DNA from: Stygiobacter sp.
Lineage (GTDB): Bacteria; Pseudomonadota; Alphaproteobacteria; Rhodospirillales; Magnetospirillaceae
Assembly: GCA_006218045.1 (NCBI GenBank)
Contig: VBWB01000008.1
Span: 124,001 to 188,000, forward strand
Reading direction: 5' to 3'
DNA length: 64,000 bases
Below are positions 47,126 to 56,680 of this stretch, piece after piece (positions within the stretch are counted from its first letter, which is position 1; each line of letters opens with the position of its first letter). The position numbers and the translations under genes are program-made. The notes beneath the pieces were generated by a model. The model saw only the letters and a list, made by a program, of their open reading frames with translations, was not told the origin of the DNA and ran no database searches.

Positions 47126-48030
47126 GATGACGGGGGGAACAGCGGCGACAGGGCGATGCGGCGCTCGGCCAGATCCATCACGCATGCGTCGGACGCGAGG
47201 AAGCGGTATTCCACCTCGCGCTGATGGGTCAGGCTGTCGGCGGCGAGCAGTTCGGCATCCACCAGGCCGGGATGCACCATCATCAGACAATACGGGCCGG
47301 GATGGCTGGTGAAGCGGCTGAACAGGCGGGCGAAGGCGATACGTCCGGAAAAGTCATAGACACCCCGGAACGACCGGTTGTGCGGGATGCCCATCCGTTC
47401 CAGCCGGCGGCGGAAGCCGCGTCCCAGTTCGGAAATGACCAGGGCGCGTACCGGCGACACGCCCCGGGTCAGGATGGACAGGGGCGCCTCGGCGCAGGAG
47501 CGCACCCAGCCCTTGCCGCCCAGGCGCCGGCGCCAGAGGTCGACCACCACGTCACGGATGATCGGCAATTGATGCACATGGTGATGACCGTCGAGGAAAT
47601 CGGGGGCGCGGCCGAAATGCGCTTCAAAGGCATCGAGCTGGCGGGTGATCTCGGCGGCGATTTCCGCCCGGTCCAGGCGTCGGGCCAAGGCCCGCTTCAA
47701 AAGCGTGCCCAAGGACGGCAATTTTCCCAGCGGGGCCAGATCGGGCATGGCCCCCAGGGGCGTCTGATCGGTCAGGGTGATGTGCAGGCCGATCTCGGCC
47801 ATGCCGTCCAGCGGCTTCAAGGCGGCGGCGGCCTCGGGCCAATGGCGGCTGCCGGTCATGCAGCCGGTGGCCTGCAACCGCCCCAGGGCGATCAGGTGGC
47901 GGATGGCGGCGCTCACCCCCGGGGCCAGACCGTAATCGTCGGCGCATAGGGTGATGCGGTGGCCGTGCCGACGGCTTTGCCCATGGCCGAGATTGACCGC
48001 CTGACCGCTTTTCTCCACAGTACCGCCCAT
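47122..48030 (-). CDS. ChbG/HpnK-family carbohydrate deacetylase (YdjC fold)
   Basis: 302 residues from ATG 48030. LCADDYGLAPGVSAAI carries the metal-binding Asp, EIGLHITLTDQTPLG the first His, and FLDGHHHVHQLPIIRD the His-rich motif; this is the YdjC/HpnK pattern. HpnK deacetylates an N-acetylglucosamine-bearing hopanoid; ChbG acts on chitooligosaccharides. The neighbours, an MFS transporter and a divergent polyprenyl-phosphate-sugar-type GT2, suggest a lipid-linked sugar (inference). The longer frame to 48126 overlaps the GT2 gene and is not favoured. Confidence 0.85.
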   Translation of the reverse strand: MGGTVEKSGQAVNLGHGQSRRHGHRITLCADDYGLAPGVSAAIRHLIALGRLQATGCMTGSRHWPEAAAALKPLDGMAEIGLHITLTDQTPLGAMPDLAPLGKLPSLGTLLKRALARRLDRAEIAAEITRQLDAFEAHFGRAPDFLDGHHHVHQLPIIRDVVVDLWRRRLGGKGWVRSCAEAPLSILTRGVSPVRALVISELGRGFRRRLERMGIPHNRSFRGVYDFSGRIAFARLFSRFTSHPGPYCLMMVHPGLVDAELLAADSLTHQREVEYRFLASDACVMDLAERRIALSPLFPPSS

Positions 48031-48052
48031 CCTTGATCCTTCGTGGTGTGCC

Positions 48053-49027
48053 ATGACCGAAAGCGCCGAAAAGCCCGTTGCCCCGGTTCTGTCCCTGGTG
48101 GTGCCCATGTTCAACGAGGCGGGCAACCTGGACGGATTGTTCGACCGGTTGGCCCAGGTGATGGCCGATCTGGGCGAAAGTTACGAAATCGTCTGCGTCG
48201 ATGACGGCAGCCGCGACGACACCGTCGCCCGGGCGCTGGAGCATCGCCGCCGCGACCCCAGGATAAAGGTGGTGGAACTGTCGCGCAACTTCGGCAAGGA
48301 ACTGGCCCTCACCGCCGGGCTGCGCCACACCAGCGGTCAGGCGGTGGTGATGATCGACGCCGATTTGCAGCATCCGCCGGAAGTCATCAAGGACATGATG
48401 CGGGAATGGCGCCAGGGCTTTGAAATGGTCATCGCCGTGCGCCGCCACCGCGATGACGAAAGCGCGGTCAAACGATTGGCGGCCAAGGTTTTCTATGAAG
48501 TGTTCGGGCGGGTGTCGGAAGTGCGCCTGCCGCCGGGCGCCGGTGATTTCCGTCTGCTCGACCGCAAGGTGGTCAAGGTGCTGAACGCCATGCCGGAACA
48601 CGCCCGCTTCATGAAGGGGCTTTATGCCTGGGTCGGCTTCCGCCAGACCATCATCCCTTTCGACGTGGCCGAGCGCAGCCATGGCGAAACCAAGTTCAAC
48701 CTGTTCCGCCTGTGGCGGCTGGCCATCGACGGCATCACCTCGTTCACCTCGGTGCCGCTCAAGGTGTGGACCTTCATGGGCATGGTGGTGGCCAGTTTCG
48801 CCTTGTTGTACGGCCTGTTGTTCATCGTCAAGACGTTGATCCTGGGCATCGACGTGCCGGGCTATCCGTCGCTGATCGTTGCCATCACCTTCTTCTCCGG
48901 CGTGCAACTGATCAGCCTGGGGGTGATCGGCGAATATCTGGGCCGCGTCTTCGCCGAGGTGAAGAACCGCCCGCTTTATGTGGTGCGCGAAGCCCATGGC
49001 TGCGGCGATACGGTTGACAAGGGATAG
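48053..49027 (+). CDS. GT2 dolichyl-phosphate-mannose-synthase-like glycosyltransferase with membrane anchor
   Basis: 324 residues. LSLVVPMFNEAGNLDGLF, IVCVDDGSRDDTV, VVMIDADLQHPPEVI (DxD region), LSRNFGKELALTAGLRH and AERSHGETKFN are GtrB/ArnC/YfdH-type motifs. Two C-terminal membrane segments follow (FMGMVVASFALLYGLLFI, and LIVAITFFSGVQLISLGVIG), then EYLGRVFAEVKNRPLYVV. Such enzymes move a sugar from UDP/GDP to undecaprenyl phosphate. Divergent from the deacetylase gene with a 22 bp gap, giving a three-gene glycolipid-type cluster. Confidence 0.88.
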   Translation: MTESAEKPVAPVLSLVVPMFNEAGNLDGLFDRLAQVMADLGESYEIVCVDDGSRDDTVARALEHRRRDPRIKVVELSRNFGKELALTAGLRHTSGQAVVMIDADLQHPPEVIKDMMREWRQGFEMVIAVRRHRDDESAVKRLAAKVFYEVFGRVSEVRLPPGAGDFRLLDRKVVKVLNAMPEHARFMKGLYAWVGFRQTIIPFDVAERSHGETKFNLFRLWRLAIDGITSFTSVPLKVWTFMGMVVASFALLYGLLFIVKTLILGIDVPGYPSLIVAITFFSGVQLISLGVIGEYLGRVFAEVKNRPLYVVREAHGCGDTVDKG

Positions 49028-49071
49028 GCAAAAACCCCATATCCCCTTAAGTCTTATGGAAAGGTGGGGAA

Positions 49072-49518
49072 ATGCTGTCCAGCAAAGCCAAATACGGCCT
49101 GAAGGCCATGGTCTATCTGGCGCGCCACGCCGATGACGGCTCGGTGCTGATCGCCGACATTGCCGAAGCCGAATCCATCCCCAAGAAATTCCTGGATGCC
49201 ATCCTGCTGGAACTGAAGAACCGCGGTTATCTGTCGTCGAAAAAGGGCAAGGGCGGCGGTTATACCCTGGCCAAGCCGGCCCTACAGATCATGGTGGGCG
49301 ATATCGTCCGTGTCCTCGACGGCCCGCTGGCGCCGGTGCAATGCGTGTCGCGCACCGCCTATCGCCGCTGCGATGATTGCCGTGACGAAACGGCGTGCGC
49401 CGTGCGCGCGGTGATGGGCGAGGTACGCGACGCCATCGCCGCCATCCTGGACAACACCACCTTGGCCGACATGGCCTTCAGCAAGAAGGCCGAGCCGGTG
49501 CTGATGTACGACATCTGA
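49072..49518 (+). CDS. Rrf2-family regulator with Cys cluster
   Basis: 148 residues; AAGGTGGGG before the ATG. SSKAKYGLKAMVYLAR is the Rrf2 winged-helix start; LLELKNRGYLSSKKGKGGGY is the wing. C91, C100, C103 and C109 lie where IscR and NsrR bind an iron-sulfur cluster, though spacing (8, 2, 5) differs from IscR (5, 5). It may sense iron, NO or redox state. No isc or suf genes are nearby; it sits between a GT2 gene and a convergent YihY-type gene. Confidence 0.88.
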   Translation: MLSSKAKYGLKAMVYLARHADDGSVLIADIAEAESIPKKFLDAILLELKNRGYLSSKKGKGGGYTLAKPALQIMVGDIVRVLDGPLAPVQCVSRTAYRRCDDCRDETACAVRAVMGEVRDAIAAILDNTTLADMAFSKKAEPVLMYDI

Positions 49519-49524
49519 TCGCGC

Positions 49525-50754
49525 TCATTCGCCGTCGCAGGTCAGGATCTCGCGCAGTTTCACCGTCAGGATTGGCTGGCTTTGGCTTCGCGCCTGCTGG
49601 ATCAGCCCGTCGACCTTGGCCCGCCACGGCGCTTCGGCGGTCGAGGCATCGAGGTCGAGATCCAGGTCAAGGGCGGTGATCAGATCGGCCAAGGTGGTGA
49701 CCTCGAGGTCGCGGGCCAGCACCACCTTGCGGCGGAGGGTCGGCGCGGTGAAACCGGCACCGTGCAGTTGCACCAGCAATCGCATCATCTCCCGCTCATG
49801 GGCCGAGGTCCGTGCCAGCAACTCGCGCCGGCTGGCGCCGCCACTGCCCTGGCGGGCGCGGGCATGAAGGATATCCAGAATTTCCAGCGCCAGGGCCAGA
49901 CGCCGGCCGGGGCGCGACGGTCCGGTGCTCAGGTGCTGGCCGCTGCGCCATTCGGGCAGGGCGGCGGTGAGTTCCGCCCCGACCAGGATGGCCAGCCAGG
50001 ACAGATAGGTCCACAGCAGGAAGACCGGCAACACCGCCACCGCCCCATACAGGCTGGCATAGGTGCGCGACGAGGTGATGTAGAGGCCGAAGCCCCAGCG
50101 TAAGCCGGCGAACAGCAAGGCGGCGGCCACCGCCCCCCACAGGGCGTCGCGCACCGCCACCCGGCGGTTGGGCACGGCGGCGAACATGACGGCGAAGGCC
50201 AGGGTGGTGAGGATGGTGGGCAAGGGCAGGGCCAACAGTGGGGTCAGCGCCTTGCCCACCGACCAGCGCGACCAGGCGGTGACATAGCCTTGCAGCGACA
50301 AGGCCGCCCCCATCAGCAGCGGCCCCAGGGTCAGGGCGGTCCAATAGACCAGCAGTTTGGACAGCGGTGAGCGCGCCTTGGCGACGCGGAAGATGGCGTT
50401 CATGGTGCCTTCGATGGTCACCAGCAGCATGATGGCGGTGACCACCAGCGACAGGATGCCCACCGCCGACAGCCGCCCGGCATTGTCGATGAAGCGGTTG
50501 ATCTGCAATTGCACCACTTCGCCGATGGTGGGCGCGAAGGTGCGGAACGACCAGCTCACCAGATCCTGGCGCACCGAATCGAAGGCGGGGAAGGCGGCCA
50601 GCATGGCCAAAGCGATGGCGAACAGCGGCACCAGCGACAACAGCGAGGTGAAGGCCAGCGACCCGGCCATGCGTGAAATGCCGTCGTCGCGCCCGCGCCG
50701 GGCGGCGAAGCGCAGAAATCCCCACACCTGCCATGCCGTGGTCCGGGCATCCAT
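49525..50754 (-). CDS. YihY/virulence factor BrkB-family membrane protein
   Basis: 409 residues from the ATG at 50754. Six membrane segments, including GSLAFTSLLSLVPLFAIALA and TYASLYGAVAVLPVFLLWTYLSW, whose 'YG...P.flLW.Y.sW' motif marks the YihY (former RNase BN) family. A C-terminal soluble extension of about 130 residues contains a winged-helix-like stretch (TSAHEREMMRLLVQLHGAGF) and an Asp/Leu run LDLDLDLDAS, not found in short family members. Function unknown; the earlier name 'ribonuclease BN' is not supported for this family. Converges on the Rrf2 gene. Confidence 0.85.
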   Translation of the reverse strand: MDARTTAWQVWGFLRFAARRGRDDGISRMAGSLAFTSLLSLVPLFAIALAMLAAFPAFDSVRQDLVSWSFRTFAPTIGEVVQLQINRFIDNAGRLSAVGILSLVVTAIMLLVTIEGTMNAIFRVAKARSPLSKLLVYWTALTLGPLLMGAALSLQGYVTAWSRWSVGKALTPLLALPLPTILTTLAFAVMFAAVPNRRVAVRDALWGAVAAALLFAGLRWGFGLYITSSRTYASLYGAVAVLPVFLLWTYLSWLAILVGAELTAALPEWRSGQHLSTGPSRPGRRLALALEILDILHARARQGSGGASRRELLARTSAHEREMMRLLVQLHGAGFTAPTLRRKVVLARDLEVTTLADLITALDLDLDLDASTAEAPWRAKVDGLIQQARSQSQPILTVKLREILTCDGE

Positions 50755-50853
50755 TCTCCCGCTTCCCCCTTTTGCCGATGACCTTACTTCGTGTAGGATG
50801 CCCGCCGCCTTCGCAGGCCACAAGACAACTTTGCGATTCTAGAGAGGACCAGT

Positions 50854-51672
50854 ATGACCGCTCCCACTCCGTTGATGGCCGGCAAAAAGGGCTTGATCAT
50901 GGGCGTCGCCAACGACCGCTCCATTGCCTGGGGCATCGCCCAGGCCGCCCGTGCCCAGGGGGCCGAGCTGGCCTTCACCTTCCAGGGCGAGGCGCTGGAA
51001 AAGCGCGTGCGTCCCCTGGCCGAATCCGTGGGGTCGGACATCGTCCTGCCGTGCGACGTCTCGGACGAAGCGTCCATCGACGCGGTCTTCGAGACCCTCA
51101 AGGCCAAGTGGGGCAAGCTGGATTTCGTCGTCCACGCCATCGGCTATTCCGACAAGGAACAGCTGCGCGGCCGCTACGCCGACACCACCTTGGACAATTT
51201 TCTGAAGACCATGCACATCTCGGTCTTCTCCTTCACCTCGGTGGCCCGTCGCGCCGCCGGCATGATGCCCGATGGCGGCTCGCTGCTGACCCTGACCTAT
51301 TACGGCGCCGAGCGGGTGATGCCGCACTACAACGTCATGGGCGTGGCCAAGTCGGCGCTGGAAGCAAGCGTGCGCTATCTTGCCGTCGACCTGGGCAAGC
51401 AGAACATCCGCGTCAATTCCCTGTCCGCCGGTCCGATCAAGACCCTGGCGGCTTCGGGCATCGGCGATTTCCGCTATATCCTCAAGTGGAATGAATACAA
51501 CAGCCCGCTCAAGCGCAACGTCACCTTGGAAGACATCGGCGGTTCGGGCCTGTACCTGCTGTCGAACCTGTCGTCGGGCGTGTCGGGCGAGTGCCATCAC
51601 GTGGATTGCGGCTATCACGTGGTCGGTATGAAGGCGGTGGACGCCCCCGACATCACCGTGTCCAAGGACTGA
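50854..51672 (+). CDS. fabI: Enoyl-ACP reductase (NADH)
   Basis: 272 residues; AGAGAGGA before the [22 protein letters not shown] is the FabI cofactor motif (not TGxxxGIG), [15 protein letters not shown] and the catalytic pair [13 protein letters not shown] (Tyr-x6-Lys) are diagnostic, then [17 protein letters not shown]. Reduces enoyl-ACP in the last step of each fatty-acid elongation cycle. C-terminal tail ([10 protein letters not shown]) is normal for alphaproteobacteria. Five bases before aroC, so probably one operon. Confidence 0.97.
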   Translation: MTAPTPLMAGKKGLIMGVANDRSIAWGIAQAARAQGAELAFTFQGEALEKRVRPLAESVGSDIVLPCDVSDEASIDAVFETLKAKWGKLDFVVHAIGYSDKEQLRGRYADTTLDNFLKTMHISVFSFTSVARRAAGMMPDGGSLLTLTYYGAERVMPHYNVMGVAKSALEASVRYLAVDLGKQNIRVNSLSAGPIKTLAASGIGDFRYILKWNEYNSPLKRNVTLEDIGGSGLYLLSNLSSGVSGECHHVDCGYHVVGMKAVDAPDITVSKD

Positions 51673-51677
51673 TCCTG

Positions 51678-52772
51678 ATGTCGGGAAACGGTTTCGGCCA
51701 TACCTTCCGCTTCACCACCTTCGGCGAGTCGCATGGCCCCGCCATCGGCTGCGTCATCGACGGCGTGCCGCCGTTGCTGCCGCTGTCGGAGGCGGATATC
51801 CAGCCCTGGCTGGATCAACGGAAGCCCGGCCAGAACCGTTTCACCACCCAACGGCAAGAGGCGGACCAAGTCCGCATCCTGTCCGGGGTGTTCGATGGCG
51901 TCACCACCGGCACCTCCATCGGCCTCATGATCGAAAACACCGATCAGCGGTCCAAGGATTACGGCGACATCAAGGACACCTATCGTCCCGGCCACGCCGA
52001 TTGGGTCTACGAGCAGAAATACGGCATCCGCGATTATCGCGGCGGCGGACGCTCGAGCGCGCGGGAAACCGCCATGCGGGTGGCCGCCGGCGCGGTGGCG
52101 CGGGTGATCCTGGCGGCCCTGGCCCCGGGCATCGTCATCCGTGGCGCCATGGTGCAGATGGGGCCGCATGCCATCGACCCCGGGCGCTGGGATTGGGACC
52201 AGCGTCAGGCCAATCCGTTCTGGTGCCCCGATGCCGAGACCGTGCCGGTGTGGGAAAGCTTCCTCGACGGCGTGCGCAAGGCCGGATCAAGCACCGGCGG
52301 CGTGGTCGAAGTCACCGCCTCGGGCGTGCCTGCCGGGCTGGGGGCGCCGGTCTATGACAAGCTGGATGCCGATCTGGCCAAGGCGATGATGAGCATCAAC
52401 GCCGTCAAGGGCGTGGAAGTCGGCGCTGGCTTCCTGGCGGCATCGCTGTCGGGCGAGGACAACGCCGATGAAATGCGCATGGGGCCGGATGGCCGCGTGC
52501 GGTTTCTGTCCAACAATGCCGGCGGTATTCTGGGCGGCCTGTCCACCGGCCAGGACGTGGTGCTGCGTCTGGCGGTCAAGCCGACCAGTTCGATCCTGAT
52601 CCCGAAGAAGAGCGTCGACCGCCACGGCAACGATATCGAGGTCATCACCAAGGGCCGCCACGACCCCTGCGTCGCCATCCGCGCCGTGCCGGTGGCCGAG
52701 GCGATGATGGCGGTGACCCTGGCCGACCACCTGTTGCGCCACCGGGCGCAATGCGGTCTTTCCTTGACCTGA
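51678..52772 (+). CDS. aroC: Chorismate synthase
   Basis: 364 residues from the ATG at 51678. Signatures [60 protein letters not shown] and [20 protein letters not shown] are all intact. Converts EPSP to chorismate with reduced FMN, the last step of the shikimate pathway. Normal length for the family. Follows fabI directly, as in many alphaproteobacteria; the large histidine kinase gene begins 77 bases later in the same direction. Confidence 0.98.
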   Translation: MSGNGFGHTFRFTTFGESHGPAIGCVIDGVPPLLPLSEADIQPWLDQRKPGQNRFTTQRQEADQVRILSGVFDGVTTGTSIGLMIENTDQRSKDYGDIKDTYRPGHADWVYEQKYGIRDYRGGGRSSARETAMRVAAGAVARVILAALAPGIVIRGAMVQMGPHAIDPGRWDWDQRQANPFWCPDAETVPVWESFLDGVRKAGSSTGGVVEVTASGVPAGLGAPVYDKLDADLAKAMMSINAVKGVEVGAGFLAASLSGEDNADEMRMGPDGRVRFLSNNAGGILGGLSTGQDVVLRLAVKPTSSILIPKKSVDRHGNDIEVITKGRHDPCVAIRAVPVAEAMMAVTLADHLLRHRAQCGLSLT

Positions 52773-52849
52773 GGTTTGGCCCAAAGGATCATGCTGATCC
52801 CTTGGTCCATTCACAGGTCGTCGTGCCCCCCCCGACAGCGCCCGCCTTC

Positions 52850-55800
52850 ATGATCGTTGTGCGGCGTCTGCTGCGGCCGGTGCCGCTGGCCGCCCTGGCG
52901 CTGGCGCTGTGTCTGTGCGGGTTGCTGGCGCTGCATCTGTGGCGCAGTCATGTCAAGGCCGAGGCCGATGCCCGCCTGATCACCAGCACCTTGGGTCAAG
53001 CCATCGAACAGCATGTGGCCGGCCAGATGCGCGGTATCGCCACGCTGTTGGACGAAGTCGCCGCCATGGTCACCGAGCAGGGCCAGGGGCCTCCCGCTCT
53101 GGCCGGGAATCTGGGCGAACGGCTGTTGGTGTTTCCCGAAATCACCGGTCTGGTGTTGATGCGCGGCAATGGCGATTGGGTCGATTTGGGCAGTGACGAG
53201 CATCTGGCCCCCTCACAGGCGGCTTGGCTGCACGACCGTCTGCCCGGCGGCGCCGGTTTGGTCATCGGCCCGCCCCATGTCCAGGCCGGCGATGGACATC
53301 GGGTGCAGGTGGTGGCGTGGCTGTTCCCGCATGAAGATGGGACCGCCGCCATCGCCACCAAGCTGGACGTGAACGGTCTGTCGGCCTTTTTGCAGACGGT
53401 GCGGGTGCCGGAAACGGCGATGCTGGCGGTTATCCACCGCTCCTCGGCCAAGGTGGTGGCTGCGGTGCCGGAACCCGATGGCGGCTTCGCCCGGGATTTC
53501 CCCCGGCCCGACGCGGCCATCGGCACGGTGTTGCCGGTGGAGGGCCTGGACCTGGATGTCTGGGTGATGGCCGACCAGGGCAGCGCCTTTGCCCTGTGGC
53601 AGGGCAATGCCGTTTTAGGCGGCCTGTTGCTGGTTGTGCTGTGCGCGGCCATCCTGCTGTGGGCGCGGCGCGGCGATGCCGCTTGGTGTCATCTGACCCG
53701 GGCCCGCGATGGCCTGGAAAATCTGGTGATCAGTCGCGGCGAGGAATTGCGCCGGGCCCGCGCTTTGCTGGAACAAAAGGTCCGTCAGGTCAGCGCCGCC
53801 AATCGCGAAATGCAGCGCCTCTCCATGGTCACCGCCCACCATCTGCAAGAGCCGTTGCGACCGTTGGTCAGCTATAGCCAGATTCTGTTGCGTCGATTGC
53901 CGGCGGATTGGCACGACGCCCGCGCGCGGCTGGAGCGGCTGATCCAGGGCGGCAAGGATATGAAAATCCTGCTGCGCGGCTTTCAGCAACGGGTGGCCGC
54001 CTTGGGCATCGACGCGCCGATGGCGACGGTCGAATTACGGCAAGTGGTGCAGCGGGCCATGGTCGATGCCGATATCGCAATCCCCATCCGCCTGGGGACA
54101 TTGCCGGCCCTGGATGTGGCCGGCGACGGCATTCCCGAGGTTCTGGTCCAGGTGCTCAGAACCCTGGCGAGCTGGGGGGCGGCGACCATCGACGTCGAGG
54201 CCGAGTTGCAAGGCCAGGACTGGCTCTTGCGCATCTCGGGCGGCGGCGGTGAAACGGCGGTGGCGGTGCGGATATGTCAATCCCTGGCCGGTCTCAATGG
54301 GTTGGAGCTGTCCTATGGCGAGGGCTGCTTTATCCTGGCCTTGCCATCATCGGACCCGTCGGTGGTCGATGCGCCGGCAGCGGCGGCGGCGCCCTTGCCC
54401 CGGCAGTTCACCGCCCGGATCCAGGCCTTGGCTTTGATCGCCGCGGTGCTGGTGGCCATGGGCTGGCAGATGCTGCGCGAACGCGACAGCGCCATCCATG
54501 CCGCCCAGGTGCTGACCCTGGCGGTGGCCAATTCCATCGATCAGCAAATCTCGGGGTCGTTGCGCGGCATCGACACGGTTCTGGCCGAGGCCGCCGCCAT
54601 GATCACCCGGGGCGAATATCTCAACCGCACCTTTTCGGTGCGCATGGAAGGCATATTGCGGGCCTACCCGGAAATCCGCCATATCAGTATGGCCGATGCC
54701 TCGGGCCGGATGTCGACGGCGATGTGGCCGCCGCGTCTGGTGCCGGGGGGGGCTATCGACGTCAGCGACCGCACCTATTTCCAGGCGGCCCGGGCCAATG
54801 CGCGGGAGCGGTCGCAGATGGTGGTGGGCGACCCGGTGCTGGGGCGCATCAACAGTGAACGCTCGTTGCACGTGGCCCGTCCCCTGGTGGACGACAAGGG
54901 TGATTTCGCCGGCATCGTCTATGCCAGCCTCGATCCCGATGTCTATGCCCGTTTCCTTGACCGGGTGCTGCTGGACCGCGACGGCGGCACCGCGCTGATC
55001 GGCGCCAATGGGCGGATGATCGCCCGCGCCCCGGCCCATGTGGAAAAGTTCGGCATCGACATTTCCAGCAGCGATCTGTTCACCCGGTGGCTGCCGCAGG
55101 CGCCCATGGGCACCGCCCACCTGATTTCCAAGGCCGACGGCAACGACAAGTACCTGGCCTATCGTCTGCTGTCGCCCTATCCGCTGGTGGTGACCTCGGC
55201 CGTGTCGCGCAATCGGGCCTTGGCCCTGTGGCAGCGTGGTTTGACCGGGGCGGTGATGGTCGGGACGTTGCTGTCGGTGACGCTGTTCCTGCTGGCCTGG
55301 ACGGCGGATCGCGGCATGGCCCGCATTCGCCGTCGTCAGGGCGAATTGGCGGTCGAGGTGGCGCGCCGGACCCAGGGATTGGAAGCGGCGCGGGCGCTGT
55401 CGGACAGTCGCGCCGCCAGTCTGGACCGCTTGAACGGACAGTTGCGCGACCTTTTGGGGGTGGTCACCCGCGACCTGCAAGCGCCGCTGGCCGTCTTGCA
55501 GGACGAGGCCGGGCGGTTGGCCGCTGACCTTGTCGCCGCCGACAGCCGGGAGAAGCCGGAAGAGCTGGATTATGTTCTGGCCGCCATTGCCCGTTTGGCG
55601 GCATTGCTGCGCGACTTCCAGCGTTTCGTCTCCATCACCAGCATGTCGGCCCAGCCACAAAAGGTCGATCTCGGTGGGCTGGTGCGGTTGGCGGTCGACG
55701 ACATGGAACGGCGCTTCGGCCCGGCGGTGTTGCTGGTGGAGGCGGAAAACTTGCCGACCATTCGTGTCGATGGCGGCATGATGCTGGAATTGCTGGCGCA

Positions 55801-56101
55801 GATTTTCACCAACGCCGTCACCTATGGGCGGCGGTCGCAGGCGGTGTCGGTGCGGATCGGTGCCCAGGTCGATGTTGGGGGCTGGCGGTTGGACATTATC
55901 GATGACGGACCGGGCTTTCCGCCCGAACAGCTCAGCCACGATCCCCAGATGTTCGATACCGGTATCGGGCAATCGGCGGATTCCACCGGCATCGGTCTGG
56001 CCATCTGCCGGGTCATCGCCCAGGCCCATGGCGGCGAATTGTGGTTGAGCAACGGCGCTCAAGGCGGCGCCGTGATCAGTATCAGCCTGCCGGAGAATTA
56101 A
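52850..56101 (+). CDS. Tandem-module sensor histidine kinase, two sensor-kinase units in one chain
   Basis: 1083 residues from ATG 52850 (a GTG at 52823 is possible). Module 1: membrane segment 11-30, periplasmic sensor about 35-250, membrane segment 254-271, a DHp helix with H330 in AHHLQEPLRP, then a remnant of the ATPase domain (about 420-500) with no N-box, no DxGxG and no GxGxG. Module 2: membrane segment 525-541, dCACHE-like sensor about 545-795 (DRTYFQAARAN, VYASLDPDVYARFLD), membrane segment 798-818, a DHp helix where the His position is R874 (TRDLQAPL), then a complete ATPase domain: FTNAVTYG (N988), DDGPGF (D1019), STGIGLAI. Thus the phospho-acceptor His survives only in half 1 and ATP binding only in half 2. 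An LLxx-type partner regulator is not adjacent. Confidence 0.8.
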   Translation: MIVVRRLLRPVPLAALALALCLCGLLALHLWRSHVKAEADARLITSTLGQAIEQHVAGQMRGIATLLDEVAAMVTEQGQGPPALAGNLGERLLVFPEITGLVLMRGNGDWVDLGSDEHLAPSQAAWLHDRLPGGAGLVIGPPHVQAGDGHRVQVVAWLFPHEDGTAAIATKLDVNGLSAFLQTVRVPETAMLAVIHRSSAKVVAAVPEPDGGFARDFPRPDAAIGTVLPVEGLDLDVWVMADQGSAFALWQGNAVLGGLLLVVLCAAILLWARRGDAAWCHLTRARDGLENLVISRGEELRRARALLEQKVRQVSAANREMQRLSMVTAHHLQEPLRPLVSYSQILLRRLPADWHDARARLERLIQGGKDMKILLRGFQQRVAALGIDAPMATVELRQVVQRAMVDADIAIPIRLGTLPALDVAGDGIPEVLVQVLRTLASWGAATIDVEAELQGQDWLLRISGGGGETAVAVRICQSLAGLNGLELSYGEGCFILALPSSDPSVVDAPAAAAAPLPRQFTARIQALALIAAVLVAMGWQMLRERDSAIHAAQVLTLAVANSIDQQISGSLRGIDTVLAEAAAMITRGEYLNRTFSVRMEGILRAYPEIRHISMADASGRMSTAMWPPRLVPGGAIDVSDRTYFQAARANARERSQMVVGDPVLGRINSERSLHVARPLVDDKGDFAGIVYASLDPDVYARFLDRVLLDRDGGTALIGANGRMIARAPAHVEKFGIDISSSDLFTRWLPQAPMGTAHLISKADGNDKYLAYRLLSPYPLVVTSAVSRNRALALWQRGLTGAVMVGTLLSVTLFLLAWTADRGMARIRRRQGELAVEVARRTQGLEAARALSDSRAASLDRLNGQLRDLLGVVTRDLQAPLAVLQDEAGRLAADLVAADSREKPEELDYVLAAIARLAALLRDFQRFVSITSMSAQPQKVDLGGLVRLAVDDMERRFGPAVLLVEAENLPTIRVDGGMMLELLAQIFTNAVTYGRRSQAVSVRIGAQVDVGGWRLDIIDDGPGFPPEQLSHDPQMFDTGIGQSADSTGIGLAICRVIAQAHGGELWLSNGAQGGAVISISLPEN

Positions 56102-56571
56102 TTCTTCTCGGCCCGTTCGTACAGACCGCGATTCCAGCGCAGGTATTGGGTGCCGGTATCGATGGTGCGCCAATTGTCGACAACCTGCTCGGTGGCGAAG
56201 ACGGTGTCTTCGTCGCCCCACGACCAGCCGATGGCGTTCCAGCCCTTGTCGGTCCAGGCGGCGACTACCAGGGGAAAGCCGTGCTCGGCTTCCCAGCCGG
56301 TCTTGGTGACCATCACCATCAGTTCGGCGCGACCGTCATGATCCAGGTCGAAGCGTCCGGCGCGGACCGATGCGCGGTCGAAGGCCAAAGGATCCTGGGT
56401 CTGGAAATAAGCCTGCCAATGGGTCTTGACCAGCCCGACGATGTCATCCCGACCATTGTCGCCGATGGGCAGCAAGGCGATCTGGCCGACGGGACGCAGC
56501 TGATCCTCCTGCGCCAGGGCAGGGGAGGAACACAGCAGGGTCAGGGCGATCAGGGCGTGTGCGTGGCGCAT
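56098..56571 (-). CDS. Exported protein of unknown function with DxDxDG motif
   Basis: 157 residues from ATG 56571; upstream in-frame ATGs exist but the signal peptide MRHAHALIALTLLCSSPALA starts here, with likely cleavage before QED. RFDLDHDGRAELMVMV is a DxDxDG Ca-binding-type motif followed by a strand, as in FG-GAP/EF-hand-like repeats; AAWTDKGWNAIGWSWGDED may be a second strand. Likely periplasmic. Its stop overlaps that of the kinase gene, and it is divergent from flagellin 2. Function not recognised. Confidence 0.7.
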   Translation of the reverse strand: MRHAHALIALTLLCSSPALAQEDQLRPVGQIALLPIGDNGRDDIVGLVKTHWQAYFQTQDPLAFDRASVRAGRFDLDHDGRAELMVMVTKTGWEAEHGFPLVVAAWTDKGWNAIGWSWGDEDTVFATEQVVDNWRTIDTGTQYLRWNRGLYERAEKN

Positions 56572-56680
56572 GGTTGGGTGAAACATAAGAAGGGTGCAGT
56601 GCAACGTCAACGTGGCAATTTGCCGGCCCGACCGCATATGTGATATGTTGGGCCTGGGCGCTTATGACGGGATCAGAAAG

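Noticed and set aside
49525-50754. Ribonuclease BN
   Set aside because: That name was transferred from an old annotation; the protein is a membrane YihY-type protein with no nuclease motif.
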